Part shown: positions 26,179-35,238 of the stretch, in pieces | Position numbering within the stretch: the first letter of the stretch is position 1 | Layout: every line of letters begins with the position of its first letter | Assembly (NCBI GenBank): GCA_037388705.1 | Contig: JARRJY010000058.1 | Coordinates: forward strand, 1-36,411 | DNA from: JARRJY01 sp037388705 | GTDB taxonomy: Bacteria > Pseudomonadota > Gammaproteobacteria > UBA6429 > Thiohalophilaceae | Length of the DNA stretch: 36,411 nt | Reading direction: 5' to 3' | Translations under genes and position numbers: made by a program | The notes under the pieces: generated by a model | Databases searched by the model: none | Seen by the model: the letters and a program-made list of their open reading frames with translations, nothing else | What the model was told of the DNA's origin: nothing

Positions 26179-27828
26179 CTATGAATTAGCCGCTTCTTGC
26201 TTGGCGCCTTGATGACGTTCACGAGCTGCCTGTACAAAACCGGTAAACAATGGATGACCATCACGAGGACGGGATGTAAATTCCGGATGGAACTGACATG
26301 CCACGAACCAGGGGTGATCTTTTATTTCTACAACTTCAACCAGGCTACCGTCTTCGGAAGTACCGGCTATTGTTAACCCCGCCTTTTCCAGTACTTCACG
26401 GTAGTTATTGTTAAACTCATAACGATGTCGATGTCGTTCAACGATGACATCCTGTCCGTATAACTTCCTGACATTACTGCCCTCGATTAACCGACACGGC
26501 TGACCACCTAAACGCATGGTACCACCCAGATCAGAATTCTGATCCCTTGTCTCAACGGTACCGTCAGCCTGTTTCCACTCTGTGATTAAACCAATAACAG
26601 GATCAGAAGCCTGTGGATTAAATTCAGTACTATGTGCCCCGTCCAGTCCTGCCACATGACGGGCAAATTCAATCACCGCGACCTGCATGCCTAAACAAAT
26701 CCCCAGGTAAGGAATACCATTTTCACGGGCATAGCGCACAGCCTGTATTTTGCCTTCTACGCCTCGTTCACCGAAACCACCAGGTACCAGGATTGCATCC
26801 ATCTGAGCCAGGCAACCGGTGCCCGTGTTTTCGATTTCTTCTGAATCGATATATTTAATATTTACCTTTGTGCGAGTGTGCACACCCGCATGAATTAATG
26901 ACTCACTTAAAGATTTGTAGGCTTCTGTTAAATCAACATATTTACCAACCATGGCGATAGTAACTTCACCGGTCGGGTTAGCCATAGCTTCTGTAACTTT
27001 ATTCCACTCAGAGAGGTCAGCCTGTGGTGCTGAAAGACGTAACTTTTCTACGACAATTTCATCAAGTCCCTGTGAATGTAAATCTGCAGGTATCTTGTAA
27101 ATGGTATCCACGTCCTGCGCACTGATTACCGCACGTTCCTCTACGTTGGTAAACAGGGCTATTTTGCGACGCTCATCATCAGGGATCTGCCGATCAGCAC
27201 GACATAACAGGATGTCAGGTTGAATACCAATGGAACGTAATTCTTTTACCGAGTGCTGGGTCGGTTTGGTTTTCAGTTCACCTGCAGTTGGAATATAAGG
27301 CAGCAAGGTCAGGTGCATATAGAGTACATTTTCTCGTCCCAGTTCCACTCCCATCTGGCGAATCGCTTCAAGAAAAGGCAATGACTCGATATCACCGACA
27401 GTACCACCAATTTCGACCAGAGCCACATCCACATCGCCAGCACCGGCACGAATTGAGCTTTTAATTTCATCCGTTATGTGAGGGATAACCTGAACCGTAC
27501 CGCCCAGGTAATCACCACGGCGTTCTTTTCGAATCACATTTTCATAAATGCGCCCGGTAGTGAAGTTATTACGCTGGCTCATGGTAGTACGTGTAAAGCG
27601 TTCGTAGTGACCCAAATCCAGGTCAGTTTCCGCACCATCTTCGGTAACAAAAACTTCACCATGCTGGAAAGGGCTCATGGTACCGGGATCCACGTTGATG
27701 TACGGGTCCAGTTTCATCAGGGTAATTTTCAGGCCACGTGCTTCCAGAATCGCAGCAAGAGAAGCGGCGGCGATGCCCTTCCCGAGCGAGGACACAACAC
27801 CACCTGTAATAAAGATATACTTCGTCAT
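26179..27828 (-). CDS. pyrG: CTP synthase
   Basis: 549 residues (E. coli 545). The N-terminal amidoligase domain begins KYIFITGGVVSSLGKGI and has LDPYINVDPGTMSPFQHGEVFV and VEIGGTVGDIESLPFLEA. The C-terminal glutamine amidotransferase domain carries the nucleophile Cys in YLGICLGMQVAVIEFAR and the His-Glu pair in CQFHPEFTSRP. It makes CTP from UTP, ATP and glutamine. tilS lies 112 bases upstream; that leader holds a candidate promoter and a hairpin, so pyrG may be transcribed independently. Confidence 0.98.
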   Translation of the reverse strand: MTKYIFITGGVVSSLGKGIAAASLAAILEARGLKITLMKLDPYINVDPGTMSPFQHGEVFVTEDGAETDLDLGHYERFTRTTMSQRNNFTTGRIYENVIRKERRGDYLGGTVQVIPHITDEIKSSIRAGAGDVDVALVEIGGTVGDIESLPFLEAIRQMGVELGRENVLYMHLTLLPYIPTAGELKTKPTQHSVKELRSIGIQPDILLCRADRQIPDDERRKIALFTNVEERAVISAQDVDTIYKIPADLHSQGLDEIVVEKLRLSAPQADLSEWNKVTEAMANPTGEVTIAMVGKYVDLTEAYKSLSESLIHAGVHTRTKVNIKYIDSEEIENTGTGCLAQMDAILVPGGFGERGVEGKIQAVRYARENGIPYLGICLGMQVAVIEFARHVAGLDGAHSTEFNPQASDPVIGLITEWKQADGTVETRDQNSDLGGTMRLGGQPCRLIEGSNVRKLYGQDVIVERHRHRYEFNNNYREVLEKAGLTIAGTSEDGSLVEVVEIKDHPWFVACQFHPEFTSRPRDGHPLFTGFVQAARERHQGAKQEAANS

Positions 27829-27857
27829 TTAATAACCAATATCGACAAGGTTGGGAA

Positions 27858-27883
27858 ACATTCAGTAGAGCACAACTGAATGT
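27858..27883 (-). promoter_or_regulatory. Hairpin in the pyrG leader
   Basis: A perfect nine-base inverted repeat (ACATTCAGT and ACTGAATGT) with an eight-base loop, 30 bases before the pyrG ATG. No U-run follows it, so it is not an ordinary terminator. If the candidate promoter just upstream is real it would be near the 5' end of the pyrG mRNA and might control CTP synthase expression, or be a protein-binding palindrome. Confidence 0.45.
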
Positions 27884-27897
27884 ATACTCGGGAGAAT

Positions 27898-27926
27898 ATT
27901 GTCGTTGTTTTTGGCGCTGGTTTCAA
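27898..27926 (-). promoter_or_regulatory. Candidate sigma-70 promoter for pyrG
   Basis: Minus strand TTGAAA (27921-27926), 17-base spacer, GACAAT (27898-27903). Matches five of six and four of six consensus bases with ideal spacing. Predicted start near 27891, giving a leader of about 63 bases. Confidence 0.35.
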
Positions 27927-27940
27927 TCACTACGTGCTGC

Positions 27941-29284
27941 TTAAACGTCTGTTTGTGAAATAAAAACTCCTTTTTCATCATCTCTGGCCTGAAATGGTTC
28001 ACATAAGCAGAACCCTACCACCTGCGCAATTTCGTCACCGACAAAAATGAGCGGGACTCGCTCACGCATCCACGGAGGCACTCCCCACTCCTGCATGAGT
28101 TTTTTCAGGCTGTGATGATGTCGACGCCCAACTGGACGGCACTGTTCTCCACCTTTGCGAAAACCCACCCTGATATTCGCTTTACCCATCAGGCTGGCTT
28201 TCATTCCAATGCCGGAAGTTAGTTCAGGCAGTAGCATCGAACCGTCTGGTAAAAAGAATGGCTCCAGTAAGTCCCACGGGTACTGATTCATATAGGCTTC
28301 CCTGTAACCCTGTTCCCTGGAACCATCCTTGGCGTAGAGTTCATTTCGATAACGCCTGAGCTCAATACCTTGCCATTCTACTAATGGTGTTGCATCGCTG
28401 CTTGCCGTCAAGACTTCAGACTGTATACGCAACATATGCCGGGTATCTGGTAATGGCAGATGGCAAACCTGGCGTAACCAGTAACGCAGCAAATTACGTT
28501 GTCTTTCCGCACCGAGTTTCTTTAACGATGAAACCGATAATGTCGTAAATTTCTGATGGGAACCTTTGCATTGCTGGTAATCCTGCTCTGCCATAACATC
28601 AAGTAATGCTGCTGCTTCCGCCTGGTGTGAGGCAGCCCGGCTTAATGTGTTCGTTAAAGATGGCCAGCGTTGTGATAGTAGCGGCAGTACCCTATGACGA
28701 AGATAGTTTCTGTCAAAACTGGTATCCAGATTAGTGGGATCGTCAATCCAGCATAAATGGTGAGTATCAGCGTACTTTTTAATAAGTTTGCGGGGAACAT
28801 CCAGTAATGGCCTGAGCAACCAGCCTTCGGCAAATGTCGTGACAACCGGCATGGCAGACAGGCCTGCGACGCCTGCTCCACGAAATAGCTGTAACAACAA
28901 GGTTTCAGCCTGGTCATCCAGGTGATGGGCCAGCAGCAGCCCTTCTCCAGGCTTGATAATCTGTTTGAAAGCCTGGTAACGTGCTTCACGCGCTGCAGCT
29001 TCGAGGCTTCCCTCCTTGTTTACTGTCACATGAATAACCTGAACATCGGTATTTAATTCTCCACCAACCTTTTTACAATGTGTGGCCCAGTTGTCAGCCT
29101 GTTCCTGTAAACCATGGTGAATGTGGATAGCAGAGATATTCAGCCCAGGTTGCTGTTGCCGTAACCCGGCCAAAAGATGCAATAGAACATGGGAATCTTG
29201 CCCGCCACTGAATGCCACGTGGTAATGAGTCAGTGGCGGCAAGCGATTAAGTTGTTGCTGAAGATATGCCGTGTTGAGTTCCAT
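27941..29284 (-). CDS. tilS: tRNA(Ile)-lysidine synthetase TilS
   Basis: 447 residues. The N-type ATP pyrophosphatase P-loop is HVAFSGGQDSHVLLHLL near residue 25, followed by IHIHHGLQEQAD, LLAHHLDDQAETLLLQLFRG and the DRNYLRHRVLPLL motif. C-terminal substrate-binding domains include VEWQGIELRRYR and RPVGRRHHHSLKKLMQEWGVPPWMRERVPLIF. It converts C34 of the minor tRNA-Ile to lysidine so AUA is read as isoleucine. It starts 33 bases after accA, the usual accA-tilS pair. Confidence 0.97.
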   Translation of the reverse strand: MELNTAYLQQQLNRLPPLTHYHVAFSGGQDSHVLLHLLAGLRQQQPGLNISAIHIHHGLQEQADNWATHCKKVGGELNTDVQVIHVTVNKEGSLEAAAREARYQAFKQIIKPGEGLLLAHHLDDQAETLLLQLFRGAGVAGLSAMPVVTTFAEGWLLRPLLDVPRKLIKKYADTHHLCWIDDPTNLDTSFDRNYLRHRVLPLLSQRWPSLTNTLSRAASHQAEAAALLDVMAEQDYQQCKGSHQKFTTLSVSSLKKLGAERQRNLLRYWLRQVCHLPLPDTRHMLRIQSEVLTASSDATPLVEWQGIELRRYRNELYAKDGSREQGYREAYMNQYPWDLLEPFFLPDGSMLLPELTSGIGMKASLMGKANIRVGFRKGGEQCRPVGRRHHHSLKKLMQEWGVPPWMRERVPLIFVGDEIAQVVGFCLCEPFQARDDEKGVFISQTDV

Positions 29285-29317
29285 ATCAGCTACCGGGAAG
29301 ACAACGGCATTAAAGCG

Positions 29318-30277
29318 TTATTTTTCTGCGTAATTACCAAACTGCATTAAACGTTCGTAACGTTGCTCAAGCAGTTTGTCCATGGGGGTTGCTTCCAGCG
29401 TTTCCAGGACCTCGTTCAGGTTGCTTTTAAGGCTACTGGCCATTGCCTCGATGTCACGATGTGCTCCCCCCAGAGGCTCCTCTACGATACGGTCAACCAG
29501 GTCCAGTTCTTTAAGACGAGACGCGGTCAGCCCCATGGCTTCAGCTGCTTCCGGGGCTTTTTCTGCACTTTTCCACAGGATAGATGCACAACCTTCAGGG
29601 GAAATCACCGAGTAAGTACTGTATTGAAGCATCAACAGGCGGTCGCCTACACCAATAGCCAGGGCACCGCCTGAGCCGCCTTCACCAATGACTGTACTGA
29701 TGATTGGCGTCTTGAGGCGCGACATAACTAGCAAGTTCCTGGCAATCGCCTCACTCTGGCTACGTTCTTCTGCACCGACACCCGGATAGGCCCCCGGTGT
29801 ATCGATGAAAGTCAGGATTGGCAATTTGAATCGCTCGGCCATTTCCATCAGGCGCAGTGCCTTGCGGTATCCTTCAGGTCTTGGCATACCAAAATTGCGA
29901 CGCACTTTTTCCTTGGTATCACGGCCTTTCTGTTGCCCGATGATCATAACCGGTTTTCCGTCCAGACGCGCCAAACCGCCCATAATGGCGGCATCGTCAG
30001 CAAATGTACGATCCCCGTGCATTTCTTCAAAATCGGTGAAAATACGCTCTACATAGTCCATGAAATAAGGACGCTGAGGGTGACGAGCTAGCTGGGCAAC
30101 CTGTGCCGCTTTCAGGTTAGAGAAAATGGACTCGGTCAGCTCGCGACTCTTGGTTTGCAAACGAGTGATTTCTTCACCGATGTTTATTTCATTATCAGAA
30201 CCGACATAGCGCAGTTCTTCGATTTTTGCTTCTAATTCCGCAATCGGTTGTTCAAAATCGAGAAAATTGAGGTTCAT
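29318..30277 (-). CDS. accA: Acetyl-CoA carboxylase carboxyltransferase subunit alpha
   Basis: 319 residues, exactly the usual size. N-terminus MNLNFLDFEQPIAELEAKIEEL, central HGDRTFADDAAIMGGLARLDGKPVM and GRDTKEKVRRNFGMPRPEGYRKALRL, and the acyl-CoA site GEGGSGGALAIGVGDRLLML. With AccD it transfers carboxyl from biotin to acetyl-CoA, the first step of fatty-acid synthesis. It lies 161 bases after dnaE, with a possible own promoter, and is followed by tilS. Confidence 0.98.
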   Translation of the reverse strand: MNLNFLDFEQPIAELEAKIEELRYVGSDNEINIGEEITRLQTKSRELTESIFSNLKAAQVAQLARHPQRPYFMDYVERIFTDFEEMHGDRTFADDAAIMGGLARLDGKPVMIIGQQKGRDTKEKVRRNFGMPRPEGYRKALRLMEMAERFKLPILTFIDTPGAYPGVGAEERSQSEAIARNLLVMSRLKTPIISTVIGEGGSGGALAIGVGDRLLMLQYSTYSVISPEGCASILWKSAEKAPEAAEAMGLTASRLKELDLVDRIVEEPLGGAHRDIEAMASSLKSNLNEVLETLEATPMDKLLEQRYERLMQFGNYAEK

Positions 30278-30362
30278 TCCACCCGCTCCAGCCTGTTATC
30301 GTGGGCAGCTGGTCTAAGAAGATCTGGCCAACTCCCGGAAAAATACATTAAATCAGTGTCTT

Positions 30363-30390
30363 ATTATAAATGATTCATCTGTTTTGTGCA
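30363..30390 (-). promoter_or_regulatory. Candidate promoter for accA
   Basis: Minus strand perfect TATAAT (30363-30368) with TGCACA 16 bases upstream (30385-30390). The 161-base dnaE-accA spacer is long for this compact run, which supports a separate start. The -35 is weak. Confidence 0.35.
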
Positions 30391-30438
30391 GATCCCATTT
30401 TCCCGCCTGAACCGGGATTTGGAAATTCATCACAAAAT

Positions 30439-33400
30439 TTAGTAATCCACGTTAACCTTGTCAGCCCCTGCCACTTCCCGGAGTCGATGCAGGCATTCAT
30501 CTGTGGGGTGAATACGCCATTCCTGTCCCAGTACTATTTCAGCGGTTGCGTCGCGACGATGATAACGAAGCTCAACATTGCAAAAACCTTCCCGGTAAGG
30601 CACCAGGACAGATTTAAGATTATTAATGAAGCCATTGGCCGCCTGGGTTTCGTCAACATCAACCAGTACACGGTGGGCGAAATGTTCCCGGGCCTGGTCC
30701 ATATCGTAAATGTTTCGCGCACTCATCTTGTAACCACCACTATAATCATCGACACTCACCTCACCTTCAACTACGACCAGTTTATCTTTTGAAATCAAAT
30801 CTCGATAACGTTGAAAAGGTTCCGAAAAGACTGCCATTTCAATACGACCACTACGATCATCAAGGGTAACAAATGCCATTTTGTCACCCCGCTTGGTATT
30901 CATGGTGCGCATTGCGATAATCAAACCGGCAACGACCACGGTCTGATCTTTCGATGGTTTCAGATTGACAATACGGGCCGAGGTAAACTGTCCCAGCTCA
31001 GGAAGATAACGATCAATTGGATGACCAGTTAAATACAAACCGAGTGTTTGTTTCTCACAGGATAATCGCTGGTCTTCACTCCAGTCATTTTGCTCAACGT
31101 ATTGCGCCGGGCTACTTTCCACCTGTGGTGACATGCCAAACATATCAACAATGCCATGCTCCTTGTCTTTTTCAACTTTCTCGGCAATGCGTAATGCTGA
31201 TGGCAGGCTTGCTATGAGTGTCGCACGATTTTGTTTGAAGGTATCCATGGCACCGGCCATAATTAACGCTTCAAAAGTGCGCCGATTAACTTTCTTTAAA
31301 TCAACTCGCTGGCAAAAGTCAAACAGATCCGCATACTGACCATTATTGTTACGTTCTTCTACTATCGCTTCTATGGCTGCTTCACCGACACCTTTAATCG
31401 CACCCAGACCATAGACGATACTGCTGTCATCACGAACTGTAAACCGATGTTCACACAAGTTTACATCAGGTGGTTCAACAGTAAGATTCATATCAGAACA
31501 TTCATCAATCAACGTTACGACTTTATCCGTATTATCCATATCCGCTGATAACACTGCCGCCATGAAGGCGGCAGGATAATGTGTCTTCATCCATGCCGTC
31601 TGGTAAGAAACCAGTGCATAAGCTGCCGAGTGAGACTTGTTGAATCCATAACCGGCAAATTTTTCCATCAGATCGAAAATGTAAGTGGCCGTCTTTTCTT
31701 CGATGCCTCGTTCAAGTGCACCCTTGGTAAATATGTCACGTTGCTTGGCCATTTCTTCCGGTTTCTTTTTACCCATGGCACGACGTAACATATCAGCACC
31801 ACCCAGAGTATAACCGGCAAGCACCTGGGCAATTTGCATTACCTGTTCCTGGTAGAGAATAACGCCATAGGTAGGTTTAAGAATGGGTTCCAGATCAGGA
31901 TGTGGATATTCAACCCTGGCCCGACCATGTTTACGGTTTATAAAATCATCCACCATCCCGGACTGAAGTGGACCAGGACGGAACAATGCTACCAGTGCAA
32001 TAATATCTTCAAAATTATCTGGCTGAAGTCGTTTGATAAGATCTTTCATACCACGTGATTCCAGCTGGAACACCGCGGTGGTTGAAGTTGCTTTTAGTAA
32101 ATCAAATGTTGCCTGATCATCAAGTGGTATTGTTAAGATATCAATTTGCTCAAGATTCTGTGCCTGGCGTAGATGATTAACAGTTTGTAGTGCCCAGTTA
32201 ATAATGGTCAGTGTACGCAGACCTAAAAAGTCAAACTTAACCAAGCCAACTGCTTCAACATCGTCTTTATCAAACTGGGTAACCAGGCTCGTCGAACCTT
32301 GTTCACAATAAACAGGGGTAAAATCACTCAGTTTGGATGGCGCAATGACAACACCACCGGCATGCTTACCCGCGTTGCGGGCAATGCCTTCCAGTTTTCT
32401 TGCTAAATCAATTATTTCCCTGGTATCTTCATCTTGATCATAAAGCTCTTTTAATGCTTCTTCCTGGGAGAGTGCCTTTTCAAGTGTAATACCAATTTCA
32501 AATGGAATGAGTTTTGCAATTCGATCAACCTGGCCATAAGGATAACCCAGTACACGACCCACATCACGCACAACTGCCTTGGCTGCCATTGAACCATACG
32601 TAATGATTTGTGATACCTTATCGCGTCCGTACTTCTCAGCTACATATTCAATAACACGATCACGCCCTTCCATGCAGAAGTCCACGTCAAAGTCAGGCAT
32701 GGAAACACGTTCCGGGTTCAGGAATCTTTCGAAAAGCAAATCATATTCAATAGGATCAAGATCAGTAATGGTTAAGGCATAAGCCACAATCGAACCTGCA
32801 CCAGAACCACGACCAGGTCCGACAGGAATACCATTTTGTTTTGCCCAACGAATAAAGTCTGCGACGATCAGGAAGTAACCTGGAAAACCCATGTTAATGA
32901 TTACATCCAGTTCTATTTGCAGACGCTCGTCATAAACCTTACGCTTTTCAGCAAAGTCAGGGGCATTCACATCAAATAATTGTTGCAAACGAACTTCCAG
33001 ACCTTTTCGTGATTCAGAGGCCAGGTATTCATCAATGGTCATTCCTTCAGGAATGGGATAGTTTGGTAGGAAATTTTTACCCAGTGTTAACTCGATATTA
33101 CAACGCTTGGCAATTTCAACAGTATTCTCCAGTGCTTGAGGAATATCACTGAATAATTCCTGCATCTCTTCAGGTGTGCGAAGATATTGTTCTTCAGAAT
33201 AAATGCGTGGTCGACGAGGATCATCCAGAACACGTCCATCATGAATACATACACGTGCTTCATGCGCTTCGAAATCATCTCGACTAATAAAGTGTACATC
33301 ATTGGTTGCGACAACTGGCAATTCCAGTTTCGAAGCCATTTCAATCGCACTATGTAAATATGATTCATCACCATTACGTGATGTTCGCTGGAGCTCGATA

Positions 33401-33897
33401 TAATAAGCATCCGGGAAAAGGGTTTTCCAGCGTTTAAGGAGTTGTTCAGCCAGTTCATCATTTCCAGCCAGTAAGGCCTGGCCAACATCCCCCGATTTCC
33501 CGCCGGATAAAATAATCAGACCTTCCTTATGCTCTTCAATCCATGACTTTTGTAAAACGGGAATACCCCGATGTTGGCCTTCAAGGTAACTTTTGGAAAT
33601 AATCTCGGTGAGATTAAGATAACCCTGGTTGTTTTTACACAGGATTACCAGCCGCGATGGATTGTTTACATCATGTTCATTATGCAACCATAAATCTGCC
33701 CCAACTATCGGCTTTATGCCTACTGTCATTGCTGCACGATAAAATTTAACCAGCGAAAACAGGTTGCTCTGATCTGTAACGGCTATCGCCGGCATACCGG
33801 CATCAGCCGAAGCCTGTACCAGTGGCTTGATGCGCGCGATACCATCGACCAGGGAATATTCCGTGTGAACTCTTAAATGTACAAAAGACGGTTGCAT
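30439..33897 (-). CDS. dnaE: DNA polymerase III alpha subunit
   Basis: 1152 residues (E. coli 1160). N-terminal PHP domain (FVHLRVHTEYSLVDGIARI, about 1-270). The palm has the catalytic aspartates in MPDFDVDFCMEGRDRVIEYV, plus PVGPGRGSGAGSIVAYAL and NAGKHAGGVVIAP. The fingers region has RPGPLQSGMVDDFINRKHG, YQEQVMQIAQVLAGY and GYGFNKSHSAAYALVSYQTAW. An OB fold lies at about 975-1050 (VVVAGLIIAMRTMNTKRGDKMAF). It is the replicative polymerase subunit. Followed by accA and preceded by an HPt gene in place of direct contact with rnhB. Confidence 0.98.
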   Translation of the reverse strand: MQPSFVHLRVHTEYSLVDGIARIKPLVQASADAGMPAIAVTDQSNLFSLVKFYRAAMTVGIKPIVGADLWLHNEHDVNNPSRLVILCKNNQGYLNLTEIISKSYLEGQHRGIPVLQKSWIEEHKEGLIILSGGKSGDVGQALLAGNDELAEQLLKRWKTLFPDAYYIELQRTSRNGDESYLHSAIEMASKLELPVVATNDVHFISRDDFEAHEARVCIHDGRVLDDPRRPRIYSEEQYLRTPEEMQELFSDIPQALENTVEIAKRCNIELTLGKNFLPNYPIPEGMTIDEYLASESRKGLEVRLQQLFDVNAPDFAEKRKVYDERLQIELDVIINMGFPGYFLIVADFIRWAKQNGIPVGPGRGSGAGSIVAYALTITDLDPIEYDLLFERFLNPERVSMPDFDVDFCMEGRDRVIEYVAEKYGRDKVSQIITYGSMAAKAVVRDVGRVLGYPYGQVDRIAKLIPFEIGITLEKALSQEEALKELYDQDEDTREIIDLARKLEGIARNAGKHAGGVVIAPSKLSDFTPVYCEQGSTSLVTQFDKDDVEAVGLVKFDFLGLRTLTIINWALQTVNHLRQAQNLEQIDILTIPLDDQATFDLLKATSTTAVFQLESRGMKDLIKRLQPDNFEDIIALVALFRPGPLQSGMVDDFINRKHGRARVEYPHPDLEPILKPTYGVILYQEQVMQIAQVLAGYTLGGADMLRRAMGKKKPEEMAKQRDIFTKGALERGIEEKTATYIFDLMEKFAGYGFNKSHSAAYALVSYQTAWMKTHYPAAFMAAVLSADMDNTDKVVTLIDECSDMNLTVEPPDVNLCEHRFTVRDDSSIVYGLGAIKGVGEAAIEAIVEERNNNGQYADLFDFCQRVDLKKVNRRTFEALIMAGAMDTFKQNRATLIASLPSALRIAEKVEKDKEHGIVDMFGMSPQVESSPAQYVEQNDWSEDQRLSCEKQTLGLYLTGHPIDRYLPELGQFTSARIVNLKPSKDQTVVVAGLIIAMRTMNTKRGDKMAFVTLDDRSGRIEMAVFSEPFQRYRDLISKDKLVVVEGEVSVDDYSGGYKMSARNIYDMDQAREHFAHRVLVDVDETQAANGFINNLKSVLVPYREGFCNVELRYHRRDATAEIVLGQEWRIHPTDECLHRLREVAGADKVNVDY

Positions 33898-34036
33898 GAC
33901 TGAAGTTTCTCTGCAAACTGGTGCAGATGCAAGACTTGACTAACTCGGGAAGGATATTGCTTTATAACCTGCTAAAAAACAACTACATACATAGATTATC
34001 AATTTGAAAGTATCATTTCGCTTCATTGTTTGAATT

Positions 34037-34381
34037 TTAATCTTTTATTGCATTTTTGAGATTGATTAAATGCTTTTCTATCTGTTCATACTCATTCTTT
34101 GACAGGATTTTCTCTCTATCAATAGTATTTTTCAGGTAATCTTCCAGTTCTTTTGCCGAGTTAGAAATTTTCTCAGCGCCGAATGTCCCTGCTGAACCCG
34201 TCATGGTATGGGCAAGTTGATACAATTGTTTCAGAATATTTCGTTGATCTGATGAAGGAAGCATCAACTTCTTCCACTCTGTCTCAATTACCGCAATTTT
34301 CTCCGGCAGAGATTTCAGGTATTTTTGTCTCAAACGGGTGATTTTTTCATCAATTTCAGGCTTGTCTGTATCGGCTATCAT
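34037..34381 (-). CDS. Orphan histidine phosphotransfer (HPt) domain protein
   Basis: 114 residues, a single HPt four-helix domain. The phospho-acceptor His 58 is in LYQLAHTMTGSAGTFGAEKIS, the classical H-x-x-x-G-[ST]-A-x-x-[FL]-G pattern. It has no membrane segment, kinase or receiver domain, and none is encoded nearby. HPt proteins relay phosphate between receivers of hybrid kinases and output regulators; the partners here are unknown. Unusual position between rnhB (60 bases away) and dnaE (139 bases away), a neighbourhood otherwise for replication and lipid synthesis. Confidence 0.88.
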   Translation of the reverse strand: MIADTDKPEIDEKITRLRQKYLKSLPEKIAVIETEWKKLMLPSSDQRNILKQLYQLAHTMTGSAGTFGAEKISNSAKELEDYLKNTIDREKILSKNEYEQIEKHLINLKNAIKD

Positions 34382-34441
34382 TGAATCTGTAGTGATGTTT
34401 GTTCAAAGAGAAGCATTTTAAATTACTTTGCCGGTTTCATT

Positions 34442-35080
34442 TTAACTACATAAACGCTTTACTGGACCAAACGAACGTCTGTGGATCGGGGTTATACCGA
34501 GCTTTGACAGGGCATCTATGTGTACTTTTGTCGGGTACCCTTTATGCCTGGCGAGACCATATCCTGGATACTTTTTGTCCATTTCTTTCATCTCAAAATC
34601 CCGGGTCACCTTAGCCAGTATAGATGCCGCACTTATTTCCTCAACATTTTCATCGCCTTTAATCACCGCCTCTGCCGGACAGGCAAATTCAGGGCATCTG
34701 TTTCCATCCACCAGCACAAAGTCGGGCTGAATACTCAAATATGCCACTGCCCGACTCATTGCCTGTAAGGTTGCCTGTAAAATATTAATATTATCAATTT
34801 CTTCTACCTCGGCCCGGCCAATGGCCCAGGCAAGTGCCTTCTCCTTGATTTCTTCTGCCAACTCTTCACGGCGCTTTTCCGACAGTTTTTTTGAATCTGC
34901 CAATCCTTCAATGGGATTACCCGGGTCGAGAATAACGGCCGCGGAAACAACCGGCCCGGCCAGGGGACCACGCCCTACTTCATCTACCCCCGCTATGTAT
35001 CGGTATTGTTTGAAAAAATCACGGGAAAATTCAGTTATAGCCATATGCCGCCTGTTAATTTTTTGATTATTGTGCTGCAT
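34442..35080 (-). CDS. rnhB: Ribonuclease HII
   Basis: 212 residues from the ATG at 35078-35080, preceded by AAGGA nine bases upstream; an internal ATG at 35044 (MAITEFSRDFF) gives the more usual length of 200. Catalytic Asp and Glu in IAGVDEVGRGPLAGPVVSAAV, then LADSKKLSEKRREEL, VDGNRCPEF, and the GDENVEEISAASILAKVTRD segment, and a C-terminal HKGYPTKVHIDALSKLG. It removes ribonucleotides and RNA primers from DNA-RNA hybrids. In relatives it follows lpxB; here a divergent dehydrogenase gene lies upstream instead. Confidence 0.97.
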   Translation of the reverse strand: MQHNNQKINRRHMAITEFSRDFFKQYRYIAGVDEVGRGPLAGPVVSAAVILDPGNPIEGLADSKKLSEKRREELAEEIKEKALAWAIGRAEVEEIDNINILQATLQAMSRAVAYLSIQPDFVLVDGNRCPEFACPAEAVIKGDENVEEISAASILAKVTRDFEMKEMDKKYPGYGLARHKGYPTKVHIDALSKLGITPIHRRSFGPVKRLCS

Positions 35081-35238
35081 GATTTTACATCCTTTTCTGC
35101 AATACCACTAATAAAAAGCTATGTATCTGTTTGATTTTACGTACAATAAATGAGATCATCCCTGTTCTGTGAGGATACCGATATCCATATACTAATTTTA
35201 ATTCCTGGCGCCAACCTAATAGTTATACGAAAGTTTCC

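Noticed and set aside
30410..30430. GC-rich hairpin near the dnaE 3' end as a terminator
   Set aside because: The stem is only about five pairs and no T-run follows it on the dnaE strand.
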